From Qipengyuania gaetbuli (GTDB lineage: Bacteria; Pseudomonadota; Alphaproteobacteria; Sphingomonadales; Sphingomonadaceae), in assembly GCF_009827315.1 (NCBI RefSeq), contig NZ_WTYF01000004.1:2046001-2110000 (forward strand): a stretch of DNA of 64,000 nucleotides, written 5' to 3'. Of this stretch, positions 19,412 through 28,289 are shown in pieces. The notes under the pieces were generated by a model. It saw only the letters and a program-made list of their open reading frames with translations. It made no database searches and had not been told where the DNA came from. How positions within the stretch are numbered: the stretch's first letter is position 1; each line of letters starts with the position of its first letter. Position numbers and translations under genes: made by a program.

Positions 19412-20113
19412 ATGAAGAAAATAACAGCGGTGTTCACGCTGGCAGGAGCTGCGGTGGGTCTATGCCCTACCGCGGCTTTTGCGCAGGATGACTTGATGGC
19501 GATGGAGAAGGGCCAGCTGCGGCCCGAAGTCCAGCGACGGTACGACGCGGCGCTTGCGCTGACGAAGGATGCCTCGGTGGTTTCGGCCAATGACCCCCGC
19601 TACATCTGGGCAAGCGAGGCAAAGGCGCAGTGCGGTATCGCGCTCGGCTTCCTCAAGTCCAACACGCGGGACGAAACCAGCCTATCCCGCTGCAACATGG
19701 CCTATGCGATGATGCAGCGCATGCCGCAGACGCGGGTAGAGCCGGCTCCGGTCGCGCCGCCGCCGGCACAGTGCGCTGTCGAGGCACCGGGCCTGATCTT
19801 CTTCGAGTTCGATTCCGCCACGCCGCAGGACGACGCGATCCAGACCGTCGAATACGTCGTGCAGAACGCACCCGCCTGTAACTGGCGCAGCTTTACCGTG
19901 ATCGGCCACACCGACCGCGCGGGCAGCAACGCCTACAACCAGGGCCTGTCTCAGCGGCGCGCCGAAGCGGTTGCGAACCTGATGTCCAGTCGCGGTATCC
20001 CCGCGGCCAGCATCTCCACCGACGCCAAGGGTGAAGAAACGCCCCGGGTGCCGACTGCCGATGGCGTGCGCGAGTTGCAGAACCGCCGCGTCGAAATCCA
20101 GGTCAGCGAATAA
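19412..20113 (+). CDS. OmpA-family peptidoglycan-binding protein of the adhesin operon
   Basis: A 233-residue protein with a signal peptide ending near AFAQ. Residues ~28-110 form a helical region, and a C-terminal OmpA-like domain (~135-232) carries the motifs FFEFDSATP, GHTDRAGSNAYNQGLSQRRA and LQNRRVEIQV. The Asp and Arg positions used by OmpA domains to bind diaminopimelate in peptidoglycan are present. It lies 34 bases after the adhesin and 15 bases before the TolC-like gene, clearly within the operon. I infer that it anchors or stabilises the secretion complex or the retained adhesin at the wall. I chose the ATG at 19412 because it begins the signal peptide. Confidence 0.9.
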   Translation: MKKITAVFTLAGAAVGLCPTAAFAQDDLMAMEKGQLRPEVQRRYDAALALTKDASVVSANDPRYIWASEAKAQCGIALGFLKSNTRDETSLSRCNMAYAMMQRMPQTRVEPAPVAPPPAQCAVEAPGLIFFEFDSATPQDDAIQTVEYVVQNAPACNWRSFTVIGHTDRAGSNAYNQGLSQRRAEAVANLMSSRGIPAASISTDAKGEETPRVPTADGVRELQNRRVEIQVSE

Positions 20114-20128
20114 GAGGGGGGACGAGAA

Positions 20129-21529
20129 ATGCGTACGACAACCCTGGCAATGACCGCAGCGCTCCTGCTTGCAGGTGCGGCTCCGGCAGCAATGGCCCAA
20201 GAGGCCGCCGATCCGGTTAGCATGCAAGAGGCGATCACCATCGCCATGCAGTCCAACCCGGAAATCCTGCAGGCGCAGTACAACAAGGAGGCGATCGAGT
20301 TCGAACGCCGCCAGGCGCAGGGCCTCTACATGCCGCGCGTCAATATCGAAGCCAGCGCGGGTATCCGCCGGCTCGAGAACAATACGCGCCGCACGCTGGG
20401 TATCGCCGATGACGAGCTCTATCCGCTCGAAGCCGGCATCACCGGCGAATGGACGGTCTTCGACTTCGGTCGCCGTCGCGGCGAATTGCTGCGTCAGGCT
20501 GCCCGCGTCGATGGCGCCTCGCTCCGCGTGCTCGAACGCTCAGAGTTCATCGCGCTCCAGATCGCGCGCCAGTATCTCGACGTCCTGCTCCAGCAGCGCG
20601 TCGTGGCAGCAGCTCGCGACAATGCGGCCTTCCACCAGTCTCTGGTGGGCGACCTGTCGCGCGGCGTCGATGAAGGCTCGATCTCCATCGCCGACCAACA
20701 GCAGGCCGAGGAACGGCTCCAGTCCGCCCTGGTCCGCAGCGAAGAAGCCAATCTCGAACTCGAGAATGCCTATATCTCGCTGCGCCGCCTGACCGGCCTG
20801 GACCTGTCGGCAGCGACCCTGCCGCCGAACCTTGCCAGCGCGATGCCGCCGGATCTCCCGAGTGCTGTCGGCATGGCACGGCTCAACAACCCGCTTGTCC
20901 GCGAGGCGCAGGCCGATGTCGATGCGGCGAATGCCGTGGTCAAATCGGCCGAGGGCGATCTGTGGCCCACGATAGGTATCGAAGCCCGCGGCCGCGTGGG
21001 CGAGGATATCGACGGGTTTGCCGGCGAGACCAACGACGTGCAGGCCCGCGTAGTGCTGCGCTGGGACGTGTTCACCGGCGGCATCAACCAGGCCCGCCTG
21101 CAGGAAACGGTCCGCCAGGCCAGCCTTGCACGCTATGCGCTGCATGACCGCCAGCGCGCCGCGGAAGAGGATGTCAGGCTCGCCTGGCAGCAACTCGACA
21201 CGCAGCGTCGCATCACCGAACAGCTTGCCCGGCAGAGCCAGGTGAGCGACGATCTGCTGCTGTCCTACCGCAGCCAGTTCAACATCGGACGCCGTTCGTT
21301 GCTCGATGTTCTCGATGCCCAGAATACTAGGTTTAACACCCAGGTTCGTCTCGAAACGGCACGCTTCTCCCAATTGTTCGCCCAGTACCAGACACTTGCT
21401 GCTACAAACCAGTTTCTGGACGCGCTGAGCATTGCACCGGGAGCCGGTGCCAACGAGCGGGAACGCGAGCGGTTCGATTACGGACCGCCGGTCGAAGCCG
21501 AACTGCAAAGGCGCGTTGACGGAGACTGA
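20129..21529 (+). CDS. TolC-family outer membrane channel (LapE-like)
   Basis: A 466-residue outer membrane efflux protein. The signal peptide (to about AMAQ, residue 24) is followed by two repeated TolC halves with long coiled-coil stretches. The segments PEILQAQYNKEAIEFERRQA and NIGRRSLLDVLDAQNTRFNT are characteristic of TolC-type proteins. A Shine-Dalgarno-like GAGGGGGG precedes the ATG. Its position between the adhesin/OmpA genes and the ABC exporter gene makes it the outer membrane exit duct of this type I system (the LapE role in Pseudomonas). Confidence 0.93.
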   Translation: MRTTTLAMTAALLLAGAAPAAMAQEAADPVSMQEAITIAMQSNPEILQAQYNKEAIEFERRQAQGLYMPRVNIEASAGIRRLENNTRRTLGIADDELYPLEAGITGEWTVFDFGRRRGELLRQAARVDGASLRVLERSEFIALQIARQYLDVLLQQRVVAAARDNAAFHQSLVGDLSRGVDEGSISIADQQQAEERLQSALVRSEEANLELENAYISLRRLTGLDLSAATLPPNLASAMPPDLPSAVGMARLNNPLVREAQADVDAANAVVKSAEGDLWPTIGIEARGRVGEDIDGFAGETNDVQARVVLRWDVFTGGINQARLQETVRQASLARYALHDRQRAAEEDVRLAWQQLDTQRRITEQLARQSQVSDDLLLSYRSQFNIGRRSLLDVLDAQNTRFNTQVRLETARFSQLFAQYQTLAATNQFLDALSIAPGAGANERERERFDYGPPVEAELQRRVDGD

Positions 21530-21544
21530 AACGCGTAGAGGCTC

Positions 21545-23698
21545 GTGACGGGCATGGAACAGACAAGTGCAGACCAGATCGACGGGCGGGTCCTGGACCC
21601 GCTCGTCGAGTGCATCGCGGAAGGGGCGCGCCGGTACGGCCTGCCCTTTGCGCGCGGCCTGCTTGCGCAATTGCCGCGCAATGCAGAAGGGCTGCTTCCC
21701 GTCCACCAGGCTCCGGCAGCGCTGGAGCTTGCGGGCCTCAACTATGACGTGGTGCCGCGTCGCCGCCTGCCCAATGGCGCAGGCGACCTGCCGGCGATCA
21801 TCACGCTGGCCAATCGCGGCGTCGCCCTGCTGCTCGATGCGCAGGACGAGGAGCTACTGCTGTGGCATCCCGAAAGCGGCAACGAACTGTGGGAACCGCG
21901 CGGCGATGTCGAGCAGGCCTATACCGGCACGCTCATTTCCATCTACGGCGATCCCGACAAGATGCGCGCCAACGAGGCGCCGTGGCATGCCAAGGCGCGC
22001 CAGCACTGGTTCTGGGGTGAACTGCGCCGCGAACGCCGTGCCTTCCTGCCGGTCATCCTCGGTTCGCTGCTGATCAACCTGCTGGCGATCGCGCTGCCGA
22101 TCTTCACCATGAACGTCTACGACCGGGTGATCCCCAACCAGGCCCAGGAGACGCTCTGGGTGCTGGGCATCGGCGTGCTGCTGGCATTCACGCTGGAATT
22201 CGCGCTGCGCCGCGCGCGCACCTCGATCGTCGACGAGATCGCCCAGCGGCTCGATCTCAAGCTGAGCCAGAAGATCTTCTCGCGCCTGCTCGCCGTGCCG
22301 CTGGCAGAGCGCAAGGGCCACACCGGCTCGCTTGCCGCGCGCGTGTCCGAATATGCCGTGGTGCGCGATTTCTTCGCCTCGACCTCGGTCGTCCTGCTGG
22401 TGGACGTCGCCTTCCTGGTGGTGTTCGTGGCGGTCATCGCCATCATTGCCGGCTGGCTGGCGCTGGTGCCGCTGACGATCATCCTGGCGATGATGGTGGC
22501 CGGTTACGTGCTCCAGAAGAAGGTCGTCGAAGCCTCGCAGGATGCGCAGGCCGATTACGGCCTCCAGCAGACCCTGCTGGTCGAATCGCTGACCGGCGCC
22601 GAAACGCTGAAGGCCATGGGCGGCGAAGGTGGGATGCTGTCGCGCTGGCACCAGCTGGCCGAAATCGGCGGCCATTCGCAGCTTCGCCTGCGCTCGATCA
22701 ACTCGCTCGCCGTGGGGCTGGCGCAGGTTTTCCAGCAGGTCTCGACCGTCTCGCTGATCATCGGCGGCTATTATCTCTTCGCGGCCGGTGACATCACCAT
22801 GGGTGCGATCATCGCCATCGTGATGCTAGCCTCGCGCTCGCTCGCTCCGGCCGGCCAGATCGCCTTCCTGCTGACCCGCGGGCGGCAGGCGCAGGAAACG
22901 CTCGGCAGTATCGAGCGCCTGTTCGAAGGCGGTGACGAACGGCGCGAGGGCGCCAGCGTCGCCCCGACCGCGATCGCCCGCCCGAAGATCGAATTCCACG
23001 ACGCCGAGTTCGCCTATGGCGAGAACATGCAGCCGGCGCTCTCGGGCCTCAACCTGACCATCGAGCCGGGTGAGCGCGTGGCGCTCGTCGGCCGTGTCGC
23101 ATCGGGCAAGTCGACGCTGGGGCGTCTGCTGTGCGGCCTCTACCGCCCGACCGGTGGTGCGATGCTGGTCAATGGCATCGACGTCCACCAGTACCGCCCG
23201 CAGCAGCTGCGCGAGGCGCTCGGCTTCGTCGGGCAGGATGCTGCGTTGTTCTCCGGTTCCGTGCGCGACAATCTCACGCTCGGCCGGCTGGGCATTTCGG
23301 AAGAAGACCTGCTGGCTGCCATGCGCGCCACCGGGGCCGACGCCTACCTGTCGCGCGATGCCGGCGGTTTCGATCGTCCGGTGGGCGAGGACGGCCGCCA
23401 GCTTTCGGGCGGGCAGCGCAGCTTCCTCGCGCTGACCCGCGCAATGGTCGAGCCGCGTGAACTCCTGTTCCTCGACGAGCCGACCGGCGCGATGGACAGC
23501 GAGACCGAAAAGATGTTCGTCGAGCGCCTGTCGACTGCTCTAAAGCCTGAACAGACGCTCGTCATCGCGACGCATCGCCCGGCGCTGTTCGCCATTTGCG
23601 ACCGCCTGATCGTGCTCGACCGCGGCCGCGTTGCTGCTGACGGCCCGATCAAGGAAGTGCTGGCCAAGGCCGGCGCGCCGCGCGGAGTGGTGTCATGA
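21545..23698 (+). CDS. lapB: type I secretion ABC transporter (LapB-like)
   Basis: A 717-residue inner membrane exporter with fused domains. Residues ~10-140 are a C39-peptidase-like domain that appears degenerate, as in LapB-type transporters that recognise but do not cut the substrate. A six-helix transmembrane domain occupies ~165-440. The ATPase domain (~480-710) has Walker A GRVASGKST, signature LSGGQR, Walker B LLFLDEPTGAMD and the His switch ATHR. The start is uncertain between GTG at 21545 and ATG at 21554. Its stop overlaps the start of the hydrolase gene by four bases. It exports the upstream adhesin. Confidence 0.95.
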   Translation: MTGMEQTSADQIDGRVLDPLVECIAEGARRYGLPFARGLLAQLPRNAEGLLPVHQAPAALELAGLNYDVVPRRRLPNGAGDLPAIITLANRGVALLLDAQDEELLLWHPESGNELWEPRGDVEQAYTGTLISIYGDPDKMRANEAPWHAKARQHWFWGELRRERRAFLPVILGSLLINLLAIALPIFTMNVYDRVIPNQAQETLWVLGIGVLLAFTLEFALRRARTSIVDEIAQRLDLKLSQKIFSRLLAVPLAERKGHTGSLAARVSEYAVVRDFFASTSVVLLVDVAFLVVFVAVIAIIAGWLALVPLTIILAMMVAGYVLQKKVVEASQDAQADYGLQQTLLVESLTGAETLKAMGGEGGMLSRWHQLAEIGGHSQLRLRSINSLAVGLAQVFQQVSTVSLIIGGYYLFAAGDITMGAIIAIVMLASRSLAPAGQIAFLLTRGRQAQETLGSIERLFEGGDERREGASVAPTAIARPKIEFHDAEFAYGENMQPALSGLNLTIEPGERVALVGRVASGKSTLGRLLCGLYRPTGGAMLVNGIDVHQYRPQQLREALGFVGQDAALFSGSVRDNLTLGRLGISEEDLLAAMRATGADAYLSRDAGGFDRPVGEDGRQLSGGQRSFLALTRAMVEPRELLFLDEPTGAMDSETEKMFVERLSTALKPEQTLVIATHRPALFAICDRLIVLDRGRVAADGPIKEVLAKAGAPRGVVS

Positions 23699-24717
23699 GC
23701 GCCGCTGCCGTCACCCGCGTCCGCCGCTTCGGCGCGCTGATGATGCTGGCGCTGGCCAGCCTGCTGGTCGGCACCTCCTCGCTGCTCGCCCCGCAGGAAG
23801 CGGCGCGGGCAATGGCGCGGCTCGATCCCGAAATGCAGGCAGGACTGGTCGCCATGACCACCGGCAGCCAGGATATCGCCGAACTCGCGGTGGAAGACGT
23901 GGACAGTGCGCGCAGCCGCAACCTCGCCATTCCGCTCAGCGGCCTGCGACTGGAGAAGACCGGCCGGTTTAGCGGCATCCCTCTCTCGTCCGCCTATTTC
24001 GGCACTGCGCGCGAATGCTTGGCGCAGGCGATCTACTACGAAGCCGCGCTCGAACCGGAATCGGGCCAGCGCGCCGTCGCGCAGGTCGTGCTCAACCGCG
24101 TGCGCCATCCCGCCTATCCGAACACGGTCTGCGGCGTGGTCTACCAAGGCTACAACCAGCGAGTGTGCCAGTTCAGCTTCACTTGCGACGGAGCGCTGCT
24201 GCGCCGCCCGCAGGCCAATCTGTGGAAGCGCGCGCAGGCCCTCGCTAAGGATGCGCTGGCCGGATACGTCATGCCCGACGTCGGCACCGCGACGCACTAC
24301 CATGCCGATTACGTGGTGCCGAAATGGGCCTATACCCTCGGCAAGATCACGCAGATCGGCCGCCACATCTTCTATCGCTTCCCGGGCTCGCCGGGCATGT
24401 CCGCCAGCTTCTATCGCGGCTGGGGCGGACGCGAAGTGCTGCCGCAGGTCGATTACACGCGCTTCCTCCTCGCCGAGGCCGAGGGCGGGGAAGAGATGGT
24501 GATCGATACCGGATACACGCCGGGCCTGACTGTTGTCCCCGACGTCAAGGACCGCCACGCTGCTGCCGACGTCGGCGGGCGCATCGACACGACCAAGACT
24601 TGGCGCCTGACGATCCCCGACCCCGTCGAACTGAGCGCCGGTTACCGTTCGACCCTGGCAGGACAGGGCGAGGCCGGCGCGGTCGCAACCGATGGTTCCA
24701 CGGAGATGAAACAATGA
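23695..24717 (+). CDS. SleB-type cell wall hydrolase inside the type I operon
   Basis: A 340-residue exported protein. An N-terminal hydrophobic segment (residues ~12-33) could be a signal anchor. A Hydrolase_2/SleB domain (~100-240) contains CLAQAIYYEAALEPESGQRA, AQVVLNRVRHP, QFSFTCDG and later ATHYHADYVVPKW. The Glu in YYEA is the expected catalytic residue of these peptidoglycan-cleaving enzymes. The ATG overlaps the ABC exporter stop (ATGA), and its own TGA overlaps the next start, so it is translationally coupled into the secretion operon. It likely opens or remodels the wall for assembly of the secretion duct, an inference from context. The C-terminal ~100 residues are unassigned. Confidence 0.9.
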   Translation: MSAAAVTRVRRFGALMMLALASLLVGTSSLLAPQEAARAMARLDPEMQAGLVAMTTGSQDIAELAVEDVDSARSRNLAIPLSGLRLEKTGRFSGIPLSSAYFGTARECLAQAIYYEAALEPESGQRAVAQVVLNRVRHPAYPNTVCGVVYQGYNQRVCQFSFTCDGALLRRPQANLWKRAQALAKDALAGYVMPDVGTATHYHADYVVPKWAYTLGKITQIGRHIFYRFPGSPGMSASFYRGWGGREVLPQVDYTRFLLAEAEGGEEMVIDTGYTPGLTVVPDVKDRHAAADVGGRIDTTKTWRLTIPDPVELSAGYRSTLAGQGEAGAVATDGSTEMKQ

Positions 24718-25979
24718 CGCTCGCCGCACGCTGGCGGACAATGCCTGCCGCCCAGCGCCTGATCGTCACCGCCGCTCTCGGCATGGCGCTGCTGTTCGTC
24801 TGGGCCGCTTTCGCACAGGTCGACCAGATCACGCGCGGCACGGGCAAGGTGATCCCGTCGAGCAAGGCACAATTGGTGCAACCGGCCGAACCTTCCGTGA
24901 TTGCCGAGATTCTCGTGCGCAACGGGCAGAGCGTGAAGAAGGGCGACCTGCTGGTCCGCCTCGACGACACGCAATCTTCCGCAGCGCTCGGCGAGCTTGA
25001 AACCGAGAACCAGCGGCTGGCCGTTCGTGCCCAGCGGCTCGACCAGGAAGCGTCCGGCGGCAGCATCGGCTGCGAGGCTGGCAGTGCCTGCGCCGAGGAA
25101 GCGCGCCTTGCGCAGGCCCGCCGTGCGACCGCCCAGGCGCGGGAGACTTCGCTCGCTTCCGCGGTCGAGCAGCGTCGCCGCGACCTTTCGGAAGCCGAAG
25201 CGACTGCCAGCAGCCTCGAGAGCAGCCTGCGCCTCGCGCGCGAGCAGGTGGACATGCTCCGCCCGCTGGCGGCCAAGAACATCGTCCCGCAGACCGACCT
25301 GCTGCAGGCCCAGCGCGAAGTCGTCGACCTGCAGGGCCGCCTTGCCGCCGCCCGCCAGGCAGCGGGCCGCGCTTCGGCCTCGATCATGCAGGCGCAGGCC
25401 GATCTCAGCCAGGCGCGCGCCGATTTCCGCCAGCAGGCGCTGGCCGAGCGGAGCGAGATCGCCACGCGGATCGCGGTGAACCAGGAAAGTATCCGCGGTG
25501 CATCCGCACGCCGCGACCGCAACGAATTGCGCGCGCCTGCGGATGGCGTGGTCAACGATCTGCAGGTCAGCACGCAGGGCGGCTTCGTCAATGCAGGCGA
25601 GCAGATCATGCAGATCGTGCCAGTGGGCGACAAGCTGCTGATCGAGGCGCGCATCTCGCCTGCCGACCGCGCTTTCGTGAAGGTCGGCGACGCGGCGAAC
25701 GTGAAGGTCACCGCCTACGACTTTTCGATCTACGGCGGGATCAAGGGCCGCGTGGCGCAGGTCAGCGCCGACAGTATCTTCGACGAGGTCGAGCGCGAGG
25801 CCTACTACGCAGTGGTCATCGAGACCGATCGCGCTTTCATCGAGAAGGGCGGGGTCCGTCTGCCGATCGTGCCCGGCATGGTCTGCGACGTGGAGATCAT
25901 GACCGCCCGCCGCAGCGTGCTGTCCTATCTCTTCAAGCCGGTGAACCGCGCTTTCGACAGGGCAATGACCGAACGCTGA
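24714..25979 (+). CDS. lapC: type I secretion membrane fusion protein (HlyD/LapC-like)
   Basis: A 421-residue periplasmic adaptor. One N-terminal transmembrane helix (residues ~17-37) is followed by a lipoyl/barrel-sandwich half (GTGKVIPSSKAQLVQ, ILVRNGQSVKKGDLLVRLDD), a long alpha-helical hairpin (~95-255) and the second half with NELRAPADGVVNDLQVS. The C-terminal beta domain ends near GMVCDVEIMTARRS. It links the ABC exporter to the TolC-like channel. The start at 24714 overlaps the hydrolase stop. It is the last gene of the operon; the convergent LapG-like gene ends 18 bases further on. Confidence 0.95.
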   Translation: MTLAARWRTMPAAQRLIVTAALGMALLFVWAAFAQVDQITRGTGKVIPSSKAQLVQPAEPSVIAEILVRNGQSVKKGDLLVRLDDTQSSAALGELETENQRLAVRAQRLDQEASGGSIGCEAGSACAEEARLAQARRATAQARETSLASAVEQRRRDLSEAEATASSLESSLRLAREQVDMLRPLAAKNIVPQTDLLQAQREVVDLQGRLAAARQAAGRASASIMQAQADLSQARADFRQQALAERSEIATRIAVNQESIRGASARRDRNELRAPADGVVNDLQVSTQGGFVNAGEQIMQIVPVGDKLLIEARISPADRAFVKVGDAANVKVTAYDFSIYGGIKGRVAQVSADSIFDEVEREAYYAVVIETDRAFIEKGGVRLPIVPGMVCDVEIMTARRSVLSYLFKPVNRAFDRAMTER

Positions 25980-25997
25980 TAAGTGCCGGGGCGCGGC

Positions 25998-26999
25998 TCA
26001 ATAGCCGTGTAGCCAGCTCTGTTTCGCGCCCAGGCTCATGACCGGGCGATAGCCGTGGTCGGAGCGCGCATCGAGCGGGGCATCGCCGACATTGTCGAGC
26101 ATCATCATGCCGTGATCGGTCTTGACCAGCAGCACGGCATGGTCGCGCCGACGGATGAGATCGCGGGCAAGCGTGAGCATCATGTCCTCGCGCGCGACAC
26201 CGGCGGCGGCGAGCAATTCCATCTTGAGCAGCGCGAAATCCTCGCAGTCGCCCTTGCCGAGGCGCAGCGTGGTGGCAGCGTCGGCCCAGTAGTCTGCGCG
26301 GCCGTACAGGTCGCGGTCCTCCGCGTGGCGGATGCTGCGATTGACCCAGCGGTTGATCGAGGCGACGAGCGTCGACTTGTCGGTCTTGGCGGTGCCGATC
26401 GCGGCCAGCGTCGGGCCAAGATTGCTGCGCGCGCGGCTGACGCGGGCAAAGGCCCCGTCGAAACTGGTATGCCCCACCGGCACCATCTTGCTGCCGAGGA
26501 CGAGATTGGCATCGGCGCGGCGAGGGCCGGGGGCCGGTGCCAGCGCAGGCTGCGCTTGCGGGCGCGGCACGAAGGACAGCGGCTTCACGGGATCGAAGAC
26601 GGGCCGCGCGGCGAAGGGGCTGGCCACGCTGCAACCGGCGCTGCGTGCGGGCGAGGGTGCTGCCGCAGGTTCCAGCGGCTTGGCCGGAACGCCTGCAAAC
26701 AGCGGGTGGTCTTCCTTGACGCCTTCCTGCTGGGCGCGGATCGCGTCGAGCGCGCTCGATCCGCCGAGGATGGCGGCGGCCTTGCTCTGCGCGGCAGGGG
26801 CAAGGTCGGCGGGCACCGAAGCGGTGCCTGTACTGGCCGCGCAATCCTCTGCCTGCGCAAGGCCCGGCGCGGCCCGCATCAGCACTTCCGCGCTCGCCGC
26901 AGAGGCGCTGGCCGGCAGCATGGCTGCGAGGGCCGCACCCGCCAGGGCGAGGGGAATGCCGTGCTTACCGCGGCGCAGGGAGATTGGTGCGTCGACCAT
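25998..26999 (-). CDS. lapG: LapG-family periplasmic cysteine protease
   Basis: A 333-residue exported protein of the bacterial transglutaminase-like cysteine proteinase family. A signal peptide (~residues 12-36) precedes an Ala/Pro-rich variable stretch up to ~165, longer than in Pseudomonas LapG. The catalytic domain has Cys252 in GKGDCEDFALLK, His287 in RRDHAVLLV and Asp302 in MLDNVGD; the spacing matches the known C-H-D triad closely. Asp251 and Glu253 beside the Cys correspond to LapG calcium ligands. It converges on the secretion operon, 18 bases away. In known systems LapG clips the adhesin after the first Ala of the AAG site to release cells, and LapD holds it back. Confidence 0.92.
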   Translation of the reverse strand: MVDAPISLRRGKHGIPLALAGAALAAMLPASASAASAEVLMRAAPGLAQAEDCAASTGTASVPADLAPAAQSKAAAILGGSSALDAIRAQQEGVKEDHPLFAGVPAKPLEPAAAPSPARSAGCSVASPFAARPVFDPVKPLSFVPRPQAQPALAPAPGPRRADANLVLGSKMVPVGHTSFDGAFARVSRARSNLGPTLAAIGTAKTDKSTLVASINRWVNRSIRHAEDRDLYGRADYWADAATTLRLGKGDCEDFALLKMELLAAAGVAREDMMLTLARDLIRRRDHAVLLVKTDHGMMMLDNVGDAPLDARSDHGYRPVMSLGAKQSWLHGY

Positions 27000-27139
27000 G
27001 CCCCCCTGCTAGTGGGTCGCGGTCAAGACGAGGTTTCGCGCTCTGGTTAACGGCGAGGAAACGCTTTGGCGCTTCATCGGCGCGAAAGCGTGGGGAGATT
27101 AGGAGCGACCTTCCCCCCAATTCCAGCGAGGATCGCGCG

Positions 27140-27682
27140 ATGCGTGCCTGCCGCCTCTGGCTACCCCTGACCCTGACTGCCGTGCTGCTTCCCGCCAGTG
27201 CATCCGCGGGCGAAATCTACAGCGGCGCCTATGCCCACGGCGTCGACACGCCCTTTACCTTCGACACAGGCGAAGGCGGCATGGACGTCCAGGCGGGCTA
27301 CCGATTCGACGAGATCGAGGCGCTCGGCGCACTGGGCGGGCCGCAGCCCTATGTTTTCGCATCTGTGAACACCACAGGCGATACGAACTTCGTTGGGCTC
27401 GGCGTCAGCTGGCAGGCGGAAATCGGCGGGATCTACCTGCGTCCCGGCGTCGGCCTGGTGCTTCACGATGCACCCGCGCTGCGCGTCGATCCGGAAACGG
27501 GTTATCGCACCGACCTTGGCAGCCGCGTGCTGTTCGAGCCCGAACTGGCCATCGGCACGCGCCTGGACCAGCGATGGTCGATCGAGGCCAGCTGGGTCCA
27601 CATCAGCAATGCCCGGCTGTTCAATTCCGAGCAGAACCCCGGCATCGACATGATGGGCTTGCGGGTGAATTACCGGATTTGA
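27140..27682 (+). CDS. PagL-like lipid A 3-O-deacylase
   Basis: A 180-residue outer membrane beta-barrel with a signal peptide ending near SASAGEI. The C-terminal motif SWVHISNARL supplies His154 and Ser156 of the PagL catalytic triad, and the NPGIDMMGLRVNYRI ending is typical. The third triad residue (Glu140 in Pseudomonas PagL) aligns with Asp170 here, although Glu164 is close by. The protein would remove the 3-O acyl chain of lipid A at the cell surface. I chose the ATG at 27140 because it begins the signal peptide; upstream codons in the frame are not protein-like. It is divergent from the lapG-like gene by 140 bases. Confidence 0.82.
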   Translation: MRACRLWLPLTLTAVLLPASASAGEIYSGAYAHGVDTPFTFDTGEGGMDVQAGYRFDEIEALGALGGPQPYVFASVNTTGDTNFVGLGVSWQAEIGGIYLRPGVGLVLHDAPALRVDPETGYRTDLGSRVLFEPELAIGTRLDQRWSIEASWVHISNARLFNSEQNPGIDMMGLRVNYRI

Positions 27683-27757
27683 GAATGGCTGCTTTTGGGT
27701 GGGAAGCGGACGCCTTGTGTTGTGGGCTTGGCGGGAGTGATCTAATGCGGCATCGTA

Positions 27758-28186
27758 ATGATCAACTGGCGCTCGCATTGGTCTTGGTTTTGCCTCCTTG
27801 TAGGAATCTCCACTGCCTTCGATTTTGCTGACCATGTCCTTCGCCCAGGATCGGAGTTTGCTGCTAGTCCCTTCGCCTGGCTAGCCTTCACCATTGCGTG
27901 TGCCGTGACAGTCTGTGTCGCAGCCATTGCTCTTGCGCATTTGCTTCAGAGAGCTTCGGTTCCTTCGCTCTTAGCAGAAACGCGAAGCGTGGCTCTCGCT
28001 GTTGCTCTCCATCTTTTGTTTTCTGGGCCATTTTGGGGTGAAGTGTTTTGGAGCCGAGGCCAGCTTCAATTCGACTCCGTGGTAGTCCCTATGGCAATCG
28101 CCAGCGTGATCTATCTATGTTTCCGTGCCCTGTTTCGAGGCGCAGAAACCGCGCTTGGGCGCCTTTTGGGGCGTGCCGATAGATAG
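27758..28186 (+). CDS. small membrane protein, function unknown
   Basis: A predicted 142-residue protein with about four hydrophobic segments (residues ~8-25, 38-60, 78-95 and 108-125). The C-terminus is basic and rich in Arg. No family was recognised. Base composition is clearly lower in GC than the flanking secretion and ribosomal genes, and the start has no strong Shine-Dalgarno sequence. This supports an accessory gene, possibly acquired. The reading frame is plausible but not certain. Confidence 0.55.
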   Translation: MINWRSHWSWFCLLVGISTAFDFADHVLRPGSEFAASPFAWLAFTIACAVTVCVAAIALAHLLQRASVPSLLAETRSVALAVALHLLFSGPFWGEVFWSRGQLQFDSVVVPMAIASVIYLCFRALFRGAETALGRLLGRADR

Positions 28187-28289
28187 TCACCCGCAGCGTT
28201 TGCAGACGGTCCGATTCTAGCAGGCCTCACGCCATGCAAATCAGTCACAAAGTGGGGTGGACTGCGAACTTCCAAAACAGCCAGCCTTG

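Noticed and set aside
27000..27139. Upstream extension of the PagL-like gene by 52 codons
   Set aside because: The extension is Arg-rich antisense-like sequence, and the signal peptide starts cleanly at 27140.
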